32,208 nt of DNA from Bacteroidaceae bacterium (lineage in GTDB: Bacteria; Bacteroidota; Bacteroidia; Bacteroidales; Bacteroidaceae). Position 1 is the first letter of the stretch; each line of letters opens with the position of its first letter. The notes under the pieces are model-generated. The model saw only the letters and a list, made by a program, of their open reading frames with translations, made no database searches and was not told where the DNA came from. This document shows, piece by piece, positions 23,806 to 29,673 of the stretch. Location: contig JAFXVS010000015.1 of NCBI GenBank assembly GCA_017534815.1, positions 1-32,208 of the forward strand, read 5' to 3'. The translations under genes were made by a program, and so were the position numbers.

Positions 23806-24942
23806 TTACTTCATCCAGTAGCCTTTGGGCCAGTTGTTACTCATTCTTTCGCGAGCCATGCTCTTGAAGTCCTCGACTACCTCCATGGGGGAGGAAACCA
23901 TACCGCCTGAACGTCCAGAGTGGAACACGGTAGCCTGTCCTTCTGTGGCGAGACGTACATCGTTAATCATCTGACCCTCACACTGTTCTACGCACAAGAT
24001 GCTCTTGATGCGCTCGGAGAGTTGGCTGATGATCTTGTTGGGGAAGGGCCACAGCGTCTTAGGACGCAGCATGCCAATTTTGATGCCCGTCTCTTGCAGC
24101 AGGTCGATGGCCTTCATACTGATACGTGACGAGATGCCGTAGGCGACAATCAAGTACTCTGTGTCGTCATCCACACGGTAGAGTTCGTAATCCACCTCCT
24201 CTGCCTCCACCTGACGGTACTTGGCAGCCATCTTCTGGTTGCGTTCCTCCATCACGGCAGGGTCAAACTCCAAGGTGGACATGAAGTTGTACTTTCTGTT
24301 TTTCAGACCGATACCATTGGTTGCCCAAGGACATTGCTTGCCAATCTCCTCGTCAGTGCGGCGAGGACGATAGGGTGGGAGTTCCACCGTCTCCATCATC
24401 TGACCAAGCATACCGTCCGACAGCACAATCACAGGCATGCGCCATTTGAATGTCAGTTCAGCGGCCTTGCCCATGCAGTCGCTCATCTCCTGCACACTGT
24501 TGGGAGCCAGCACGATGGTGTGGTAGTCACCATTGCCACCACCATACACAGCCTGATAGTAGTCAGCCTGACCTGGCTGGATGGTGCCCAGACCAGGACC
24601 GCCACGACCTACGCTGACAATCACGCCAGGCAGTTCATTACCAGCCATATAGCTGATACCTTCCTGCATCAGGGCGATGCCAGGAGACGAACTGGAGGTG
24701 AACACTAGTTTACCCGTACAACCAGCGCCATACAACATATTGATGGAAGCCAGCTCGCTCTCTGCCTGCAGTACCACCATACCAGTGGTCTCCCAAGGCT
24801 TGTCAACAGCGAGTGTCTCCAATACTTCACTCTGTGGGGTGATAGGATAGCCAAAGAAACCGTCGTATCCGTAGCGGATGGCGGCCTTGGCAATCACCTC
24901 ATTGCCTTTCAGCAATACAATATCTTTCTGTCCGTTCTCCAT
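23806..24942 (-). CDS. 2-oxoacid:ferredoxin oxidoreductase, alpha subunit (KorA/VorB type)
   Basis: 378 residues. The pyrimidine-binding POR N-domain starts LLKGNEVIAKAAIRYGYDGF, with GYPITPQSEVLE, TSSSSPGIALMQEG and the glycine-rich SVGRGGPGLGTIQPGQADYYQA. The C-terminal domain II includes EYLIVAYGISSRISMKA and GMLRPKTLWPFP. Two bases separate its ATG from the ferredoxin stop, so it is translationally linked to it. Proteins of this size and order are usually annotated as 3-methyl-2-oxobutanoate dehydrogenase subunit VorB or 2-oxoglutarate oxidoreductase KorA. The neighbouring acyl-CoA synthetase mildly favours branched-chain or aryl 2-oxoacids. Confidence 0.92.
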   Translation of the reverse strand: MENGQKDIVLLKGNEVIAKAAIRYGYDGFFGYPITPQSEVLETLAVDKPWETTGMVVLQAESELASINMLYGAGCTGKLVFTSSSSPGIALMQEGISYMAGNELPGVIVSVGRGGPGLGTIQPGQADYYQAVYGGGNGDYHTIVLAPNSVQEMSDCMGKAAELTFKWRMPVIVLSDGMLGQMMETVELPPYRPRRTDEEIGKQCPWATNGIGLKNRKYNFMSTLEFDPAVMEERNQKMAAKYRQVEAEEVDYELYRVDDDTEYLIVAYGISSRISMKAIDLLQETGIKIGMLRPKTLWPFPNKIISQLSERIKSILCVEQCEGQMINDVRLATEGQATVFHSGRSGGMVSSPMEVVEDFKSMARERMSNNWPKGYWMK

Positions 24943-24944
24943 CT

Positions 24945-25172
24945 TTATTCCTCCTTTTTACGATATACTGTGATGCAGCCGTCGGGGCATACGATCGCAC
25001 AACTGGTACAACCGTTGCATGCCTCCCAGTTCGTCTGTTCCGCATAGTTATAACCCTTGTGGTTGACGGTGCTGCTCAGTGTGACAAGATGTAACGGACA
25101 AGCTATCGTGCAGAGGTTGCACCCCTTGCAACGCTCAATGTCCACAACGATAGCGCCTCTCATTTTTGCCAT
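24945..25172 (-). CDS. 2x[4Fe-4S] ferredoxin-type delta subunit of the 2-oxoacid oxidoreductase
   Basis: 75 residues with two complete cluster motifs: C15-x2-C18-x2-C21-x3-C25-P and C52-x2-C55-x2-C58-x3-C62-P. It accepts electrons from the thiamine-diphosphate centre and passes them to soluble ferredoxin. It is the first subunit gene of the complex and is separated from the small TPR gene upstream by the 25205-25330 repeat element. Confidence 0.93.
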   Translation of the reverse strand: MAKMRGAIVVDIERCKGCNLCTIACPLHLVTLSSTVNHKGYNYAEQTNWEACNGCTSCAIVCPDGCITVYRKKEE

Positions 25173-25204
25173 ATTATATATATACTTTTACTTTTACTTT
25201 TTTA

Positions 25205-25330
25205 GAAGTTATCGCTACGCTCGGAGTTATCGAAGTTATCGCTACGCTCAGAAGTTAAAGACAAATGTTATTGACAGATGAGTATCGTCGTTAACTCCTT
25301 TAACTTCTTTAACTTCTCTAACTCCTTTAA
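25205..25330. repeat. Dispersed intergenic repeat element, copy 1
   Basis: The left part has GAAGTTATCGCTACGCTC twice (25205-25222, 25232-25249), then GAAGTTAAAG. The middle contains TGAGTATCGTC (25279-25289). The right part repeats TTTAACTTC/TCTAACTCC words complementary to the left GAAGTTAAAG word. The same layout recurs at 28110-28236. It fills most of the gap between the TPR-like gene and the ferredoxin gene. Confidence 0.85.
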
Positions 25331-25333
25331 TCC

Positions 25334-25513
25334 TCACGGATTAAACCTGTCCTTGCAGTAGAACTCCACTATCTCCATCGTCATCTTCCTCAGTTCCACC
25401 GCTTCCGATGCAGGGTTCAGTTTGATAGCCTCAGCGTATGCATCCAAGCATTCCTTCCAGTCCTGCCGTGCATACGCTTCTTTGCCTTTGGCAATCCAAT
25501 CTTGTTCCGTCAT
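25334..25513 (-). CDS. Small TPR-like protein (59 aa)
   Basis: The frame begins MTEQDWIAKGKEAYARQDWK and continues ECLDAYAEAIKLNPASEAVE, which is one tetratricopeptide unit (W/L/G/Y/A/F/A/P pattern with DAYAEAIKLNP), then a short helix ending FYCKDRFNP. Its ATG overlaps the acyl-CoA synthetase stop (ATGA, 25510-25513), so it is translationally coupled to that enzyme. A single TPR motif suggests a small protein-protein adaptor, perhaps for the synthetase or the oxidoreductase; this is inference. It is often missed because of its size. Confidence 0.8.
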   Translation of the reverse strand: MTEQDWIAKGKEAYARQDWKECLDAYAEAIKLNPASEAVELRKMTMEIVEFYCKDRFNP

Positions 25514-27186
25514 TGTTTTAGTTTCTCCGCATCATTCTGCCTGATCTCCACTCTCCTGATTTTTCCTGAGTGCGTCTTCGGCAACTCATCCACAAACTCA
25601 ATGATTCTCGGATATTTATACGGTGCAGTAGTCCTCTTCACATGATCCTGCAACTCCTTCACCAAATCCTCGTTCGCCTTATCTTTCCATTCCTTGCCCA
25701 ACACAATCGTCGCCTTCACCACCATACCTCTGATGTCATCTGGAACACCAGTGATGGCACATTCCACCACCGATGGATGCGTCATCAGTGCGCTCTCCAC
25801 CTCGAACGGACCGATGCGATAACCTGACGACTTGATGACATCGTCAGCACGTCCCACAAACCAGAAGTAGCCGTCTTCATCCTTATAGGCCAAGTCGCCT
25901 GTGAAGTAGAAACCATCGTGCCAACCCTTCTTCGTCTCCCCTGAGTTATGATAGTACTCGCAGCACAGACCAATGGGCTTCTGCCTGTCCGTTCTGATGG
26001 CAATCTGTCCCTCTTCGCCCACCTTGGCCTCCTTGCCCTCATGGGTGATGAGGTGGATTTCGTATTGTGGCATCGGTTTGCCCATCGATCCAGGTTTGGT
26101 CTTCATCCAAGGTGTTGTGGCAATCAGACATGTTGTTTCGCTCTGTCCGAAGCCCTCCTTGATTTCCAAGCCCGTGATTTCGAGGAACTTGTCATACACT
26201 GCTGAGTTCAATGCCTCGCCAGCTGTCGTCACATGCTCCAGCGAACTGAGGTCAAATCGGCTCAGGTCTTCGCGAATCATGAAACGGTATATCGTTGGAG
26301 GCGCACAGAAACTGGTGATCCTGTACTGTCCCACCTTTTCCAGGATGTCAGCTGCATGGAACTTCTCATGGTCATATACAAACAGCGTCGCACCAGCAAT
26401 CCATTGACCGTACATCTTTCCCCACGTTGCCTTCGCCCAACCCGTGTCAGCCACCGTCAGGTGCAGGCTGCCCATGTGCAGATTGTGCCAGAAAGCGGCC
26501 GTGCCGATATGTCCCAATGGATAGGTGTGGTCGTGAATTGCCATCTTCGGCTGTCCGTTCGTGCCTGATGTGAAGTACATCAGCAGGAAGTCCGACGACT
26601 TCGTCACACGCTCACCCTTATATTCCTTCGCCACTTTCACGCCAGCCTTGAAATCATCCCAACCTTCAGGCACTACAGGACCGATGCTGATGCGATGCTT
26701 CAGCGCAGGCCACTCAGCGTGAGCCTCGTTGATATGTCGCAAAATCTCCGGGTCGCCCGTCGCCACAATCGCCTTCACGTCAGCACACTTCACACGATAC
26801 ACGATATCCTTCTTCGTCAACAGGAAAGAGGCGGGAATCGCTACAGCGCCAATCTTATGCAGCGCCAGCATCGTCAGCCAGAACTGGTAACGGCGCTTCA
26901 TGATGAGCATCACGAAGTCACCCTTCTTGATGCCCAACGACAGCAGATAAGTCGCCACCTTGTTGGACTCGCGACGTATATCAGCAAAAGTAAATCGACG
27001 TTCAATTCCCTTGTCGTTGCACCAAAGCAACGCAAGGCGGTCGGGCGTCTCATCCGCCCACACGTCCATCACGTCATACGCAAAGTTGAAGTTCTCGGGA
27101 ATCACAAACTCAAAGTTCTTCTCGAAATCTTCTTGAGAGGTGAAGGTTGACTTTTTCAAGAACCTGTCCAGCATCGTATTGCCCAT
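25510..27186 (-). CDS. AMP-forming acyl-CoA synthetase (acetyl-/medium-chain acyl-CoA ligase family)
   Basis: 558 residues of the ANL superfamily: P-loop YFTSGTNGQPKMA (204-216), EGFGQSETT, YFTGDLAYKDEDGYFWFVGR, the hinge DDVIKSSGYRIGPFEVE, and the catalytic lysine K542 in THSGKIRR. These enzymes activate a free carboxylic acid with ATP and CoA. Resemblance to medium-chain/branched acid ligases is an impression, not a measurement. The gene is coupled to the TPR-like gene and followed by the ferredoxin-alpha-beta-gamma oxidoreductase, so the acyl-CoA may be reductively carboxylated to a 2-oxoacid, or the reverse path may yield ATP. A strong promoter match lies at 27254-27285. Confidence 0.9.
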   Translation of the reverse strand: MGNTMLDRFLKKSTFTSQEDFEKNFEFVIPENFNFAYDVMDVWADETPDRLALLWCNDKGIERRFTFADIRRESNKVATYLLSLGIKKGDFVMLIMKRRYQFWLTMLALHKIGAVAIPASFLLTKKDIVYRVKCADVKAIVATGDPEILRHINEAHAEWPALKHRISIGPVVPEGWDDFKAGVKVAKEYKGERVTKSSDFLLMYFTSGTNGQPKMAIHDHTYPLGHIGTAAFWHNLHMGSLHLTVADTGWAKATWGKMYGQWIAGATLFVYDHEKFHAADILEKVGQYRITSFCAPPTIYRFMIREDLSRFDLSSLEHVTTAGEALNSAVYDKFLEITGLEIKEGFGQSETTCLIATTPWMKTKPGSMGKPMPQYEIHLITHEGKEAKVGEEGQIAIRTDRQKPIGLCCEYYHNSGETKKGWHDGFYFTGDLAYKDEDGYFWFVGRADDVIKSSGYRIGPFEVESALMTHPSVVECAITGVPDDIRGMVVKATIVLGKEWKDKANEDLVKELQDHVKRTTAPYKYPRIIEFVDELPKTHSGKIRRVEIRQNDAEKLKQ

Positions 27187-27218
27187 ATTTTATTTTGTCT
27201 CTTTCTTACACTAAAAAT

Positions 27219-27240
27219 GCACACTCCACATGAGGTGTGC
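27219..27240 (-). promoter_or_regulatory. Hairpin in the leader of the acyl-CoA synthetase mRNA
   Basis: On the minus strand GCACACCTC-ATGTG-GAGTGTGC is a near-complete inverted repeat followed by ATTTTT. It lies in the roughly 60-nt leader between promoter and ATG and could attenuate or stabilise the message. Confidence 0.4.
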
Positions 27241-27253
27241 CGCTTTTCGGGTT

Positions 27254-27285
27254 CAAAATTACCAATAAATGATGACCTGGACAAA
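27254..27285 (-). promoter_or_regulatory. Promoter of the acyl-CoA synthetase operon
   Basis: On the minus strand TTTG (27282-27285), a 20-nt spacer and TAATTTTG (27254-27261) fit the Bacteroidetes consensus exactly. Confidence 0.75.
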
Positions 27286-27308
27286 TAAAAAGCGTGTAAT
27301 TATGAGCA

Positions 27309-27339
27309 TTTTACACACACATCCCCATTCTGTGTAAAA
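27309..27339. promoter_or_regulatory. Inverted repeat TTTTACACA-N13-TGTGTAAAA upstream of the synthetase promoter
   Basis: Perfect 9-bp arms at 27309-27317 and 27331-27339, 24 bp upstream of the -33 box. The position suits an activator or repressor site. It could also end the upstream transcript; no long T run is clear on the minus strand. Confidence 0.4.
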
Positions 27340-27393
27340 AACGGCAAGAAAAAATGCACACCGCCCAAAAAGATGTGCAAAAGTTATGGAATC

Positions 27394-27419
27394 TTAACTT
27401 CGATAACTTCTTTAACTTC
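27394..27419. repeat. Fragment of the dispersed intergenic element
   Basis: TTAACTTCGATAACTTC followed by TTTAACTTC is a 26-bp exact match to 28197-28222, the right arm of copy 2. No left arm is present. It lies between the phosphopantetheinyl transferase stop and the synthetase promoter. Confidence 0.8.
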
Positions 27420-27453
27420 AATCAAGTTGAGTTCTCGAAACTTGTATTAACTC

Positions 27454-28086
27454 TCAACTTTTATAAGTGGCGACGGTGAGGATATAACCTTTGTCGAGGT
27501 GTTCTTCTGTGTGGAGAGACACATTATTATATTTAAAAAGGAGGTTGGGAAGGTCATCGTCGATGCCTCGTCCAGTCAGTTTGACAATCGCCTCCTTCTG
27601 GGTCCAAAGACGTGTGAAAGGGATCTGGGGATCAGCAGAAGAAGACACCGCCTCGAACTCCTCTACGGAGAGGACGTGACGGGCCAGTGACTCATTGTAT
27701 CGCCCCACAGATTCAACATCAACCCCAATCTCTTGATCAGACACAACACAAGCAACTGCGTTTTTACAGTGAGAGAGGTTGAAATATGGTTTAGAGTTTA
27801 GAGTGGAGAGTTTAGAGTTAGGGTTAACGTTATCTTTAACGTTAAACTCCAACCTCGGCTTTCCGTGCTCTCCTATGATGAAAGAGGGTTTCTCTGTGAT
27901 TCCATAAGTCTCACGAAGGGCTTGACAGAGAAGAAGGTAGGCAAAGGCACACTCTTTCCTGCCTTGCTCATGCTTGAACCGCAAAGCCTTCTCGCGCCGC
28001 CAGTCGGGAAGAGAAGCAATAGCCTGCTCCAACTCCTCTCCACTGACAGCCTCCAACTCCTCCTTCAAATACAAATGATATCCCAT
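27454..28086 (-). CDS. 4'-phosphopantetheinyl transferase (Sfp type)
   Basis: 210 residues. Family motifs are GEHGKPRLE (72-80), FNLSH (102-106), IGVDVESV (120-127) with the Mg-binding D/E pair, and FTRLWTQKEAIVKLTGRGI (157-175) with the WxxKEA motif. The enzyme moves 4'-phosphopantetheine from CoA onto a serine of carrier proteins, activating fatty-acid or secondary-metabolite synthases. Residues 81-100 (FNVKDNVNPNSKLSTLNSKP) are an insertion between the first two motifs, encoded by tandem TTTAGAG-type words; family members normally go almost directly from PRL to FNLSH. No carrier protein gene is nearby. The start at 28086 gives a standard N-terminus. Confidence 0.9.
   Translation of the reverse strand: MGYHLYLKEELEAVSGEELEQAIASLPDWRREKALRFKHEQGRKECAFAYLLLCQALRETYGITEKPSFIIGEHGKPRLEFNVKDNVNPNSKLSTLNSKPYFNLSHCKNAVACVVSDQEIGVDVESVGRYNESLARHVLSVEEFEAVSSSADPQIPFTRLWTQKEAIVKLTGRGIDDDLPNLLFKYNNVSLHTEEHLDKGYILTVATYKS
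27787..27846. repeat. Word repeat inserted in frame in the phosphopantetheinyl transferase gene
   Basis: On the plus strand, TTTAGAGTTTAGAGTGGAG, then AGTTTAGAGTTAGGG, then GTTAACGTTATCTTTAACG, then TTAAAC. It has tandem AGAGTTT words and a TTAACGTTA inverted pair. It encodes residues 81-100, which look extra for the family. Confidence 0.75.
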
Positions 28087-28109
28087 TTCTAACCTTAATT
28101 TGACTTTCG

Positions 28110-28236
28110 GAAGTTATCGCTTCGCTCGAAGTTATCGAAGTTCATGAAGTTATCACTGCGTTCGACGAATGTTTTGCTGTTGATTGAGTATCGTCTTTAA
28201 CTTCGATAACTTCTTTAACTTCTTTAACTCCCTTAA
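28110..28236. repeat. Dispersed intergenic repeat element, copy 2
   Basis: It begins GAAGTTATCGCTTCGCTC (28110-28127; 17 of 18 bases as in copy 1) and continues with GAAGTTATCGAAGTT and GAAGTTATCACTGCGTTC. TGAGTATCGTC (28185-28195) lies 75 bp from the left end (74 bp in copy 1). The right arm is TTTAACTTCGATAACTTC, then TTTAACTTC twice. It fills the gap between the ion channel stop and the phosphopantetheinyl transferase ATG. Confidence 0.85.
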
Positions 28237-28238
28237 TT

Positions 28239-29066
28239 CTACAGTTTCTCCCCACAATGCTTGCAGTAGTTCGCTCTGAGGTCAGTCTTTTCGTTGCAGC
28301 GGGGGCAGCGACCATTCTTGCCCTTACGCTTGGTCTCGTCAATCATGGTGGCAGAGACGATACCAGTGGGAACGGCGATGATGGTGTAACCTAAAATCAT
28401 CACGAGGCTGGAGAGCAACCGCCCCACAATGGTGACAGGGGTGATGTCACCATAACCCACCGTCGTCAGGGTCACGATGGCCCAGTAGATGCTGGTGCCG
28501 ATGTCTGTGAACTGCGTATTGGGTTGTCCTCCCTCGACGATGAACATGAGGGTGCCAAGGATCGTGACCAAAATGAGGACGAAGAGGAAATAGACGAGTA
28601 TCTTACGGAGACTCAGTCGGATGCTCTGGAGAAGCAGATGACCTTCGTTGATGAAGGAGAAGAGCTTGAGCACACGGAAGATACGGATGAGTCGGAAGAC
28701 ACGCAGGATGAAGAAGTAGCGTGCCGACGAGAGGCAGGGGATGAAGGACAGGTAGAGCGGCAAGGTCGCCAGCAGGTCGATGACACCAAAGAAGCTGAGG
28801 GCGTAGTCCTTGGGACGAGGCGAACAGTAGAGTCGGAGGATGTACTCGACGGTGAAGAAGAAGGTGAGCACATACTCCATGATGGTGAGCACGTCCTTGA
28901 ATCGTCCCATCACAGCAGGTTTCGTCTCGATGAAAGCGACGATGAGACTGAGGATGATTGCCACCATCACGGCGATGTCGAATGCCTTGCCCGCCTTGGT
29001 GTCCGAATTGAACACAATATTATATAAGCGGGGCTTATCCTTGAAGAGCGCTATAATCTTTTTCAT
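28239..29066 (-). CDS. Voltage-gated potassium-type ion channel with C-terminal zinc ribbon
   Basis: 275 residues, six membrane segments. S1-S3 span about 28-105; S4 is LRVFRLIRIFRVLK with arginines R122, R125, R128 and R131; the pore between S5 and S6 has the filter TVGYGD (202-207), the potassium-channel signature. After S6 the cytoplasmic end carries C254-x2-C257 and C268-x2-C271, a rubredoxin/zinc-ribbon knuckle (CPRCNEK...YCKHCGEKL). Such channels set membrane potential or potassium balance. The zinc ribbon may sense redox or metal state, but that is speculation. The ATG lies only five bases after a TAACTTTG promoter box, so the mRNA may be leaderless. The next in-frame ATG would remove part of S1. 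Confidence 0.92.
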   Translation of the reverse strand: MKKIIALFKDKPRLYNIVFNSDTKAGKAFDIAVMVAIILSLIVAFIETKPAVMGRFKDVLTIMEYVLTFFFTVEYILRLYCSPRPKDYALSFFGVIDLLATLPLYLSFIPCLSSARYFFILRVFRLIRIFRVLKLFSFINEGHLLLQSIRLSLRKILVYFLFVLILVTILGTLMFIVEGGQPNTQFTDIGTSIYWAIVTLTTVGYGDITPVTIVGRLLSSLVMILGYTIIAVPTGIVSATMIDETKRKGKNGRCPRCNEKTDLRANYCKHCGEKL

Positions 29067-29071
29067 GGGGG

Positions 29072-29102
29072 CAAAGTTAGTGAAAACTCCTCACAGTACA
29101 AA
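29072..29102 (-). promoter_or_regulatory. Promoter of the ion channel gene
   Basis: On the minus strand TTTG (29099-29102), a 19-nt spacer and TAACTTTG (29072-29079). Only CCCCC separates the box from the ATG at 29066. Confidence 0.7.
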
Positions 29103-29184
29103 GAAAATCTCCCAATTTCTTTTTTTTGATGATTTTCTAACAGATTTTTTGTTGATTTTGAGCCCGTAGGGCGACCCCTCCTTT

Positions 29185-29263
29185 CCCGCTCCGACCGGGC
29201 GCCCCTCCCGCTCCGACCGCGAGGCCTTCCCGCTCCGACCGGGAACCCTTCCTGCTCCCTGCG
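29185..29263. repeat. 22-bp tandem repeat, CCCGCTCCGACCG core x 3.6
   Basis: The core recurs exactly at 29185-29197, 29207-29219 and 29229-29241, and in degenerate form (CCTGCTCCCTGCG) at 29251-29263. It is strongly GC-rich inside AT-rich surroundings. Confidence 0.9.
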
Positions 29264-29297
29264 CCTAACCTAACCATTCCCCCTGTTTTTAAACCGA

Positions 29298-29342
29298 AGG
29301 GTAACCCAACGGTAACCCTAGGGTAACCCTAGGGCACCCTTA
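29298..29342. repeat. 11-bp tandem repeat of inverted-repeat units (GGGTAACCCTA)
   Basis: GGGTAACCC at 29299, CGGTAACCC at 29310, GGGTAACCC at 29321 and GGGCACCC at 29332. The CTAGGG...CCCTAG frame resembles the core of the array at 10001-10083. Confidence 0.85.
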
Positions 29343-29474
29343 CGGTGCAATTTGTGAGAGATAAAAAGTCCTGTTTTGTAATCTGGACGTGCCAAAATCG
29401 GTACAAATTGGCGAAATGTATCATAAATTAAAAGATTTGTTACATTTTTTACATGTGTTAAAATTATAAAACCG

Positions 29475-29482
29475 TAACTTTA
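29475..29482 (+). promoter_or_regulatory. -7 box of the large secreted-protein gene, with long leader
   Basis: TAACTTTA, one base off consensus. The ATG at 29674 is about 190 nt downstream. The leader contains a small hairpin GGCTTTAGCC (29503-29512) and a long A/T- and CAA-rich stretch. Confidence 0.4.
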
Positions 29483-29673
29483 CCGCCGATTTGGCTTTAG
29501 CCATTTCTGCGGCTCCGTATAAGGGACGCGAATTACTAATCTTTTTACACATTATTAATATATATATGTAAGAGACAATCAAACAAACCAAAACAACCAA
29601 AAGCAAACAACCAACGTTATTTTATAACATTTTTTTATTATTAATTTTTTTATTAACTTAATTCACAAATCTT

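Larger units (their letters stand above)
29067..29673. other. Intergenic stretch between divergent channel and secreted-protein genes
   Basis: 607 bp without a credible gene. In order it holds the channel promoter (29072-29102), a T/A-rich stretch, a 22-bp tandem array (29185-29263), an 11-bp tandem array (29298-29342), a plus-strand promoter box (29475-29482) and a long AT-rich leader. A 61-codon minus-strand frame (29421-29606) has no plausible composition or start context. Confidence 0.65.

Noticed and set aside
29185..29263. CRISPR or rho-independent terminator set
   Set aside because: Units are 22 bp in tandem with nearly no spacer and without T runs.
29421..29606. 61-codon minus-strand frame in the leader region
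   Set aside because: It overlaps the plus-strand promoter and AT-rich leader; composition is unlike a protein of this genome.
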